DNA of 28,504 nt, from positions 1 to 28,504 of the forward strand of contig JAWLCV010000053.1 of assembly GCA_041686955.1 (NCBI GenBank), written 5' to 3'. Within the stretch, counting starts at the first letter, position 1; each line of letters opens with the position of its first letter. The position numbers and the translations under genes were made by a program. Below, one piece after another: positions 22,146 through 28,504 of the stretch. Under the pieces are notes generated by a model that worked only from the letters and a program-made list of their open reading frames with translations, was not told where the DNA came from and did not search any database. This DNA comes from UBA7803 sp041686955. Its GTDB lineage: Bacteria > Pseudomonadota > Gammaproteobacteria > Pseudomonadales > Azotimanducaceae.

Positions 22146-22802
22146 ATGGCTTCCCATCCATCCCCGCTCGAGGTGCTGATCATCGACGACCACCCGTTGT
22201 TCCGGGCCGGCATCGCTACGGTCCTGCAACGGCTCGCCGACGACGCTCGGCTGATCGAGCGGCCGTCCTGCGAGGATGGCCTGCGCTGGCTGGCCGAACA
22301 CGCCGACCCCGCCATGATCCTGCTCGACCTGAACCTTCCGGGAATGGACGGGATGTCCGGCCTCGGCCTGCTGCGCGAGGCCTCGCCGGCGACACCCGTG
22401 GTGGTGCTGTCGGCGACCGAGGATCGAACCAAGGTGAAACAGGCGCTCTCACGTGGCGCCATGGGATACATTCCGAAGTCCGCCAGCGGCGACGTGATCC
22501 TGAACGCCATCCGGCTGGTGCTGGCGGGGGGCGTCTACCTGCCTGCCGGCATCATGGCGCCGGCTTCGCCCGATTCACGCCCGGACGAAGCCAGCGCCGT
22601 GGGTAACCCGCTGACGCCGCGTCAACAGGAGGTGCTGGAGCTGCTCTGCCAGGGGCTCAGCAACAAGGCGATCGCCGCCCGGCTAGACCTGGCGGAGAAC
22701 ACCGTGCGCGTGCATGTTGCCGCCATTCTGAAGCTCCTCGGCGCGAGGAATCGCACCGAAGCGGGCTACCAGGCGCTGAGCCTGGGCCTGGTCAAGGGCT
22801 GA
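22146..22802 (+). CDS. NarL/LuxR-type two-component response regulator
   Basis: This 218-aa protein has a receiver domain (LEVLIIDDHPLFRAG with acidic Asp14-Asp15, phosphoacceptor Asp61 in LLDLNLPGMDG, Ser/Thr switch VVLSATED, Lys111 in GYIPKSAS). A LuxR/NarL helix-turn-helix follows at 155-210 (LTPRQQEVLELLCQGLSNKAIAARL, then ENTVRVHVAAILKLLGARNRTEA). All catalytic residues are present, so phosphorylation-dependent DNA binding is expected. Its 3' end overlaps the hybrid kinase gene tail to tail by 11 bp, and it is divergent from the secreted-protein genes. The most economical reading is that the kinase feeds this regulator and that the secreted pair is a target. That link is inferred from position only. 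Confidence 0.95.
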   Translation: MASHPSPLEVLIIDDHPLFRAGIATVLQRLADDARLIERPSCEDGLRWLAEHADPAMILLDLNLPGMDGMSGLGLLREASPATPVVVLSATEDRTKVKQALSRGAMGYIPKSASGDVILNAIRLVLAGGVYLPAGIMAPASPDSRPDEASAVGNPLTPRQQEVLELLCQGLSNKAIAARLDLAENTVRVHVAAILKLLGARNRTEAGYQALSLGLVKG

Positions 22803-24579
22803 CCTCGCCGAGCGCATCTACGACTTCGTCGCCCGCCGCGGCAGGCTGCAGAAGATGGCTCGCGAGGCTGCGCATCCGCGCCGCGGACACCGGCTTGTGC
22901 AGCAACTGGTGGCCGCCCGCCTGCGCTTCGCGCAGCCGCTCCGGAGCGGTGTCGCCCGTGATGAGGATGGCCGGCACGTCGCGGCCGCAGTGGGCACGAA
23001 CGTCCTCGATGGCCCGGGTTCCCGATTCACCGTCGCGCAACCGGAAATCGGCGATGACGAGGTCCGGTGCGCGGCTTCCCTCGTTCAGGATGCGCACGGC
23101 GGCCTCGCCGGACTCCGCGGTCAGCACGTCGCAGGCCCACAGGCCGAGCATCTGCCCCATGGCCTCGCGCACCGGCGCCTCGTCGTCGATGACCAGCACG
23201 CACTTGCCGGTGAGGTCCGCGGCCACCGGGGGACGCTGCTCCGCCACCTCCGGGACCGGGTGGGCCACGGGTACCTGCAGCCGGAACACGGTGCCGCGCC
23301 CCGGCCACGAATCGAGCGTCAGGGCATGGCCGAGCATGGCGGACAGGCGCCGCACGATCGCCAGGCCCAGCCCCAGACCGAGGCGCCGGTCACGCTGCGG
23401 ATTACCGACCTGATAGAACTCCTCGAACACGTGCGCGAGCTGATCGGCCGTCATGCCCGGGCCCGTGTCGTGAACCTCGATACGGACGAATCCCGCCGAG
23501 CGCCGGCAGCCGACCACCACGGCGCCATGATCGGTGTAGCGCAACGCGTTGACGACCACGTTCTGCAGGATGCGGGTCAGCATAATCGGGTCGCTGCGAA
23601 CCCAGGCGCCGCAGGGCACGGCTCTGAAGCGCAGGCCTTTCTCCTCGGCGTCGGCCCGAAACTCCGCGATGAGGGTGTCGAGCAGTCGCTGCACCGGGAA
23701 CACGGCGAGCTCCGGCTTCACGGCGCCCGCATCGAGCCGGGAGACGTCCAGCAGGGCGTCGAGCAGCTCGGAGAGCGACGTGGTGGACAGCTTGATGTTC
23801 TCCACCAGGCCGCGCAGATCCGCACGGTCGACGCGCGCGTCCAGCGCGTCGACGAACAGGCCGAGCGCGTGCAGGGGCTGGCGCAGGTCGTGGCTCGCCG
23901 CGGCGAGGAACTGTGACTTCACCGAATCGGCGCGCTCCGCCCGCTCCTTGGCCGCCGTGAGGCTCTGCACCAGCTCCCGGTTGGCGAACTCCAGGCGGAT
24001 CTGCTCGAGGATGCGGCGGTGACTGATGCGCACGGTGGCGATGTTGATCAGCACGAACATCACCGTCAGAACGCCGATGACGTGGAAGAACGTCTCCTGA
24101 AAAGAGAACAGGCGGGCGATGAACGGAACCGCCGGCAGGATGGCGAACCCGTAGTACGCGCCGACGTGGTACGACAGACTGGGGATGCCCCCGGCGACGA
24201 AACCGCACAAGACCGTGGCGTAGAAGAACGTGAGGGTCAGGTCGTCGCCCGGGAGCGCCAGCGCGGGAAGGCCCCAGGCCAGCCCGTTCAGCCACACCGC
24301 CACCAGATGATAGCGGGCCCACCGGGGGCGTTCGGACTCCGGCGGTGGGTGCCGGTTGAAGCGCAGCATCAGCCCGGCACGCGCACCGATCACCGCGTTG
24401 ATGAGCAGGAACCAGGCGACGCACCAGACGGGCGGCACGGCGCCCGCGAACAACCAGGCGGTGAAGGCGGTAGCCGTGAGGCCCACCGCCACGGACATGG
24501 GCCAGCTGTGCTGAAAGGTCATCCGCACCAGCTCGGCCTGGACGTGGGCGGCCGGCGCCGATTCGGGCAGCGTGCTCAT
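22792..24579 (-). CDS. Membrane hybrid histidine kinase with C-terminal receiver
   Basis: This 595-aa protein is read from ATG at 24579; the longer frame upstream is non-coding in character. Residues 25-182 carry six or more transmembrane segments with short loops and no periplasmic sensor domain. A coiled linker (190-220) leads to HisKA (QFLAAASHDLRQPLHALGLF, phospho-His230). HATPase_c follows with N-box NVVVNALRYTDHG, G1 VHDTGPGM and G2 RLGLGLGLAIVRRL. A receiver ends the protein (VLVIDDEAPVREAMG, phospho-Asp511 in LVIADFRLRDGESG, Lys562 in LLHKPVS). The signal is probably sensed in or near the membrane. The receiver can act as a phosphate sink or a relay step before the NarL-type partner. 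A GGAGGGG tract lies upstream, at loose spacing. Confidence 0.95.
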   Translation of the reverse strand: MSTLPESAPAAHVQAELVRMTFQHSWPMSVAVGLTATAFTAWLFAGAVPPVWCVAWFLLINAVIGARAGLMLRFNRHPPPESERPRWARYHLVAVWLNGLAWGLPALALPGDDLTLTFFYATVLCGFVAGGIPSLSYHVGAYYGFAILPAVPFIARLFSFQETFFHVIGVLTVMFVLINIATVRISHRRILEQIRLEFANRELVQSLTAAKERAERADSVKSQFLAAASHDLRQPLHALGLFVDALDARVDRADLRGLVENIKLSTTSLSELLDALLDVSRLDAGAVKPELAVFPVQRLLDTLIAEFRADAEEKGLRFRAVPCGAWVRSDPIMLTRILQNVVVNALRYTDHGAVVVGCRRSAGFVRIEVHDTGPGMTADQLAHVFEEFYQVGNPQRDRRLGLGLGLAIVRRLSAMLGHALTLDSWPGRGTVFRLQVPVAHPVPEVAEQRPPVAADLTGKCVLVIDDEAPVREAMGQMLGLWACDVLTAESGEAAVRILNEGSRAPDLVIADFRLRDGESGTRAIEDVRAHCGRDVPAILITGDTAPERLREAQAGGHQLLHKPVSAARMRSLASHLLQPAAAGDEVVDALGEVSP

Positions 24580-24670
24580 CGCGATGAGGCCCCCTCCCCT
24601 CCGAGCGGGCATCTTAGCAGGCCCACGGCAGCCGCGGCAGGCAGCGCAGCGGCCCCGGCTTCCCGCTACC

Positions 24671-24689
24671 GCCCGGGCCGGGCCCGGGC
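24671..24689. promoter_or_regulatory. 19-nt perfect palindrome upstream of the MalT-like gene
   Basis: GCCCGGGCC-G-GGCCCGGGC has 9-bp arms around one base and directly abuts a -10-like TAGCAT (24690-24695). It ends 35 nt before the regulator's ATG in the region divergent from the kinase gene. It could be an autoregulatory operator. Being all G and C in GC-rich DNA, chance or transcript structure remains possible. Confidence 0.35.
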
Positions 24690-24724
24690 TAGCATTGGCT
24701 GGAGCCGTCGGCCGGCCCCTATCC

Positions 24725-27424
24725 ATGAGCTTCGCCCGCACCAAGATTCAGCCTCCCCGGCCGAGAGCCGCCCTCGTCGACCGCGATCGGCTGGAGGCGC
24801 GGCTGACCGAGGCGCTCACCGCCCGCCGCGTCGTGCTGTTGTGCGCGCCGGCCGGCTACGGCAAGACCACCCTGCTCGCAGAGCAGCTCGCGCGGCTGCC
24901 CGCTGAGGTGGCCGTTGCCTGGATCTCGGTGGACCCGGGCGACGACCTGCACCGGCTGTTCGAGTGCATGGCCGCGGCGCTCGAACCGTTCGACCCGCCC
25001 TGGCGCACGGCGCCGGAGGCGCTCGCCAGCCGGCTCGCGGGCAGTCCCGCAGAGACCCAGCGCGAGGTCGCCGACGAGATCATCAACGCGCTCGATGCCT
25101 GCGACTTGGCTCACGGCGTGCTGGTATTCGACGACCTTCATCGCATCGACGACCACGGGTTCTTCCGCTTCGTCGACCACCTCATCGAGCGTCTGGGATC
25201 GCGCTGGACGCTGGTTCTCTCTGCGCGCAAAGAGCCGCCCGTGTCACTGGCGCGCCTGCGCGCGGCCGGGGAGCTCGCCGAGTTCCGGCAGCTCCACCTG
25301 CAGTTCGCCCACGACGAGGCGCGCCGGATGGCTCGCGCCGCGGGACTGGACGACGCCCTGGCCGACCGGCTCTTCGCGCGGACCCAGGGCTGGCCGGCCG
25401 GGCTGCGCATCGCCATCGGCGCCGTCCTCGGCGCCGCGGGCGCCGCTCTGGGCGCCGCGGGCGCCGCCTCAGGCGCCGCGGTGGCCGCCACTACGGGCGA
25501 CGAGCGCGCGCTGCGGGCCGGCGAACGGCCGCTCTTCGAGTACCTGGTGAGTGAGGTGCTGGACCAGCTCGAACCGGGTCTGGCGGCCTTTCTCCAGCGC
25601 GTGGCAGTGCTGCCGGAACTGGAGGCCGAACGCTGCGGCATCGTCGCCTGCGAGCCGGACGCCGCTGTACGGCTCGAGGAAATCGAGCGCCTCGGTCTGT
25701 TCGTGGACATGCTGGACGCGCCGGTGCCGACTCTGCGCCTGCACGATCTGTTTCGCGACGCCCTGGTTCGGACGCTGGCACAGCGCGACCCCGCGGCGCT
25801 GGCGGAGGCGCGCCGACTCGCCGCCCGCACCGAGCCCGACCCGATCCGGCGCATCGCCCTGCTGCTCGACGCAGGCGAGGCGGAGCAGGCGGCGGCGCTG
25901 GTACACGCCCACGTGCCCGGCATGGTGGCGCGCCAAGGTCCCGCAAGGGCTCTGCACCTGATCGGGCGGTTCCCGCCGGAGTTCCGCGAGCGCTCGCCGG
26001 AGCTGCAGTTCGTCCGGGGCCTGGTGGCCTGGGTGCACTGGGACTTTCCCGAGATGCTGGCGTTCTTCGAGCGTGCCGAAACGGGCTTCGCGGCCCGAGG
26101 CGACGTCGACGCGGCGCTGCTGGCCCGGGCGTTCCGCGCCACGGGGCTCATCCCCATGGGGCGGCTGGACGAGTCGGCGGCGCTGATCGCGAGCCTGCGC
26201 GAAGGCGAGCTGCCCGCTGCGGCGCTGGTCATGCGCCTGCACGCCGAATCCTGGCTCGCGGTGGACGACGGGCGCACCCACGACGTGGCGCCCCTCATCG
26301 TGCAGATGCTCGATCTTCTGGAAGCCGTCGACCGCCTGGACCTGTGGTACCACACCACCCCGGCCAACCGGCTGCCCGGGCTGCCCGGGATGACCGGACC
26401 GCTCCTCCGCCACGCGGCGCTGCTGGTTCGGCTCTCCGGCGACGAGCCTTCGACCCTGCGGGCGCTCGCGCTCCTGGTTCGGGCCTGGGACGCCCTGTGG
26501 CGCGGGCGTCTCGCCGAGACCGGAGAGTTGACGGAGCGGGCCCGCGACGACGCCGCCTGGGCGGGCCGCACCGGCGCGGTCTGGGGCCACCTGCTGGCGG
26601 TCACGGCGCTGCGGGAGGCCGTGCTGGGCCGAACCTCGGCGGCCCTCGACGCCGCCGAGACGCGCCTCGACGATCTCGGCGCCCGGCACAGCGAGTGGGG
26701 GCGCTGGCTGCTCCTCTCGTTCGTCGCGCGAACCGCCGCCGCCTGCGGCGACGCCGAAGCGCTGAGCCAGGCGCTGCGCCGCCTCGATACCCAATCGCTG
26801 CTGGTGGGCGGGACCGCCACCCCCGCCCGCACCCGCAGCGTGGCGGCCCTCCAGGCGCAGCTCGCCTGGCTCACCGGGCGGGACACAGAGGCGATAGCCG
26901 GTTGGCGGAACGCGCTCGAGCACGAGGCGGAAATCGAGGTGTGGGGGCTGGCGACGGAAAGTCGGGTGCGCCTGGCGCGAGCGCTCCTGCGCCGTGACGA
27001 TCTGGCCGGTGCCGCCGGCGCCCTGACTCCGGTATTGCAGCGGGCCGGGCTCGGGGAGGGTCCGGGCGGCGCGGTGCTGGCCGCGGACGCCCTGGCGGAG
27101 CTCGCTACCGCGCCCTGGGGCGACGCGTTACCGGAACCCATGGCGCAAACGCTGACGGGCTGGTGGCGAGCCCTCGAGTCCGAGCGCGGCAACGCGGCGG
27201 GTGCCTCGCCCGCCCGCGCTTCCGACGACGGCTGGCAGGGCCTCACCCTGCGGGAGCGCGAGGTGCTCGAGCACATCGCCGCCGGCGACAGCAACAAGCT
27301 GATCGCCCGGGCGCTGGACCTGAGCCTTCACACGGTGAAGCGCCACGTGGCCAACATCCTGGACAAGCTCGACGTCGACACCCGCGGCCAGGCGGCGGCC
27401 TGGTACGGCGACCGGGTGCGCTGA
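24725..27424 (+). CDS. MalT-like ATP-dependent LuxR-family transcriptional regulator (LAL/STAND type)
   Basis: This 899-aa protein matches MalT in size and order. It starts MSFARTKIQPPRPRAALVDRD, with Walker A APAGYGKTT (41-49) and Walker B GVLVFDDLH (131-139). A winged-helix/arm region holds LSARKEPP and FARTQGWPAGLRIA. A long helical TPR-like region (about 400-800) follows, and the LuxR helix-turn-helix closes the protein (LTLREREVLEHIAAGDSNK, then LSLHTVKRHVANILDKLDV). MalT-type STAND regulators oligomerise on ATP and an inducer bound to the TPR part, then activate promoters. The inducer is unknown. A Gly/Ala-rich insert (232-255), encoded by a 21-nt tandem repeat, follows the QGWPAGL motif and is not part of the usual fold. 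It is divergent from the hybrid kinase gene. Confidence 0.92.
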   Translation: MSFARTKIQPPRPRAALVDRDRLEARLTEALTARRVVLLCAPAGYGKTTLLAEQLARLPAEVAVAWISVDPGDDLHRLFECMAAALEPFDPPWRTAPEALASRLAGSPAETQREVADEIINALDACDLAHGVLVFDDLHRIDDHGFFRFVDHLIERLGSRWTLVLSARKEPPVSLARLRAAGELAEFRQLHLQFAHDEARRMARAAGLDDALADRLFARTQGWPAGLRIAIGAVLGAAGAALGAAGAASGAAVAATTGDERALRAGERPLFEYLVSEVLDQLEPGLAAFLQRVAVLPELEAERCGIVACEPDAAVRLEEIERLGLFVDMLDAPVPTLRLHDLFRDALVRTLAQRDPAALAEARRLAARTEPDPIRRIALLLDAGEAEQAAALVHAHVPGMVARQGPARALHLIGRFPPEFRERSPELQFVRGLVAWVHWDFPEMLAFFERAETGFAARGDVDAALLARAFRATGLIPMGRLDESAALIASLREGELPAAALVMRLHAESWLAVDDGRTHDVAPLIVQMLDLLEAVDRLDLWYHTTPANRLPGLPGMTGPLLRHAALLVRLSGDEPSTLRALALLVRAWDALWRGRLAETGELTERARDDAAWAGRTGAVWGHLLAVTALREAVLGRTSAALDAAETRLDDLGARHSEWGRWLLLSFVARTAAACGDAEALSQALRRLDTQSLLVGGTATPARTRSVAALQAQLAWLTGRDTEAIAGWRNALEHEAEIEVWGLATESRVRLARALLRRDDLAGAAGALTPVLQRAGLGEGPGGAVLAADALAELATAPWGDALPEPMAQTLTGWWRALESERGNAAGASPARASDDGWQGLTLREREVLEHIAAGDSNKLIARALDLSLHTVKRHVANILDKLDVDTRGQAAAWYGDRVR
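25430..25480 (+). repeat. 21-nt tandem repeat inside the MalT-like gene
   Basis: Two 21-nt units (25430-25450 and 25451-25471) differ only in their last four bases and are followed by a 9-nt partial third unit. The repeat is a multiple of three and encodes GAAGAAL, GAAGAAS, GAA, so copy-number change would keep the frame and alter linker length. Confidence 0.8.
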
Positions 27425-27532
27425 GGGGCCCCCTGCACCGCCCGGAATGGCTCCCCGACATGGCTCTTTCGAGCGATGTGGCTCCGCCGCAGGAGCGGAA
27501 TACTGCGCCGCAATCGAGCCTGGACCACGGCC

Positions 27533-28504
27533 ATGAGCATGCCTTTCATCACGGTTTTCGGCGCCACCGGCGCCCAGGGCGGCGGGCTCGTCCACGCCAT
27601 CCTGAAGGATCCGGCGCGGCGGTTCCGGGTGCGCGCCGTCACCCGCAAACCCGGCTCCGCGGCGGCTTCGGGCCTCGCCAGAGCCGGCGCCGACGTGGTC
27701 GCTGCCGACCTGGACGACCCGGCCTCGGTGCGCCGGGTCATGGACGGTGCCTACGGCGCCTTCTGCGTCACCAACTTCTGGGAACACTTCTCGCCGGAAA
27801 AGGAGCTCGCGCAGGCGCGCACCATGGCGGCGTGCGCGCAGGCCGCCGGCGTGCGCCACGTGATCTGGTCGACCCTGGAGGACACCCGCGAGCTCTTTGC
27901 CCCCGGCAGCCGGATGCCGGTGCTCATGGGCCGGTACAACGTTCCGCACCTGGACGCGAAGGGCGAGGCGAATCACGAGTTCTTCGACCGCGGCGTCCCC
28001 ACCACGCTGCTCGCCACCTCGTTCTATTGGGACAACCTCATCAACTTCGGCATGCAGCCCCAGCGCGGCGCCGACGGCCGGCTCGGCTTCGTCCTGCCCA
28101 TGGGCGGCGCCAAACTACCGGGCATCGCCGCCGCCGACATCGGCGCCTGCGCATACGGCATCTTCACCCGCGGCGACGAGCTCGTCGGAAAGTCCATCGG
28201 CATCGCCGGCGAGCACCTCACGGGGGCGCAGATGGCGGAGCAGCTCGCCCTCGCCCTCGGCGAGCCCGTGGACCATGTGGACATGACCCCCGCCCGGTAC
28301 GCGGCCCTCGGCTTCCCCGGCGCCGATGAGCTGGCCAACATGTTCCAGTTCAAGATGGAGTTCGAGCAGCGCTATTGCGCCTCGCGCGATCCCGCCTGCG
28401 CCCGGGATCTCCATCCGGGGCTCTCGACCTTCGCAGGCTGGCTCGCGCGTCACGCGTCGCGCCTGGCCGCCGCGCTGCGCGCCGGCGAAGCCACAGACGG
28501 AGAC
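27533..28504 (+). CDS. NmrA-family NAD(P)-binding protein (partial at 3' end)
   Basis: The frame opens with ATG at 27533 and stays open for 324 codons to the window edge, so the end is missing, probably by little. It shows the Rossmann dinucleotide site TVFGATGAQGGGLVHAIL, the downstream VRAVTRKPGS basic loop that suits NADP, GADVVAADLDDPASVRRVMDGAYGAF, AACAQAAGVRHVIWSTLE (the short-chain dehydrogenase strand and Ser/Thr). The active-site YxxxK is replaced by a DAKGEANHEFF stretch. NmrA-like proteins (HSCARG/NMRAL1, fungal NmrA) sense NADP redox state and often lack catalysis. Function in bacteria varies, so an isomerase/reductase role is not excluded. It follows the MalT-like gene by 108 nt, which contains a GCTCC/GGAGC inverted repeat (27481-27495). 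Confidence 0.9.
   Translation, partial: MSMPFITVFGATGAQGGGLVHAILKDPARRFRVRAVTRKPGSAAASGLARAGADVVAADLDDPASVRRVMDGAYGAFCVTNFWEHFSPEKELAQARTMAACAQAAGVRHVIWSTLEDTRELFAPGSRMPVLMGRYNVPHLDAKGEANHEFFDRGVPTTLLATSFYWDNLINFGMQPQRGADGRLGFVLPMGGAKLPGIAAADIGACAYGIFTRGDELVGKSIGIAGEHLTGAQMAEQLALALGEPVDHVDMTPARYAALGFPGADELANMFQFKMEFEQRYCASRDPACARDLHPGLSTFAGWLARHASRLAAALRAGEATDGD

Noticed and set aside
25138..27297. 719-codon minus-strand frame inside the MalT-like gene
   Set aside because: A Ser/Arg/Ala-rich mirror of a GC-rich gene; the plus strand has clear Walker and helix-turn-helix motifs.
27425..27434. GGGGCCCC run after the MalT-like stop as a terminator
   Set aside because: A self-complementary 8-mer without loop or T-run; it cannot form an intrinsic terminator.

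Overview
The window is strongly GC-rich with dense, short-spaced genes on both strands. Its families (MocR regulator, OsmC, YceI, IsdG/ABM, PhnB-like, DoxX, hybrid histidine kinase, MalT-like regulator) and a proteobacterial LexA box (CTGT-N8-ACAG) fit a high-GC, probably gammaproteobacterial, environmental chromosome. No IS element, phage, CRISPR array, tRNA or rRNA was seen. There is one scaffold gap of 100 N (3415-3514). The same 99 bases flank it on both sides, so it is almost certainly an assembly artefact and not missing DNA.

Layout. 1-1107: 5' part of a MocR-type regulator (minus), cut by the window edge and divergent from a secreted YtcJ-like amidohydrolase (1258-2919). 3029-3385: small DUF6316-like protein running into the gap. 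3593-3745: remnant of a thioredoxin-fold gene. 3851-5011: OsmC hydroperoxide reductase and an AlkA-type DNA glycosylase. 5033-8084: periplasmic YceI, divergent from an Asp-box beta-propeller that is translationally coupled to a MoaD/ThiS-like protein, then a secreted thermonuclease. 8095-11787 (minus): an AI-2E/PerM permease fused to a Rossmann-like and a GAF domain, and an MFS exporter. 11948-14335: double-length CaiB/BaiF CoA-transferase. 14358-15509 (minus): class C beta-lactamase-fold esterase. 15614-17785: GNAT acetyltransferase, GST, IsdG-like monooxygenase and PhnB-like VOC protein. 17782-20346 (minus): SOS-box-preceded UvrD-like helicase and DoxX.

20376-27424 is the most distinctive region. 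Two tandem secreted proteins (371 and 146 aa) share a motif just after the signal peptide (L-D-D-x-x-L-D-x-V-T-A-G-T) and a core motif (A-Q-x-x-x-x-x-L-x-x-x-N). They are transcribed divergently from a NarL/LuxR-type response regulator. That gene overlaps a membrane hybrid histidine kinase tail to tail, and the kinase is divergent from a 899-aa MalT-like ATP-dependent LuxR regulator. I do not recognise the secreted pair. A regulated surface or extracellular fibre/adhesin-like system is an inference. The window ends inside an NmrA-like NAD(P)-binding protein (27533-28504).

Themes: electrophile and peroxide handling (OsmC, GST, GNAT, IsdG-like, DoxX), DNA repair (glycosylase, SOS helicase), and envelope or secreted proteins under two-component control.
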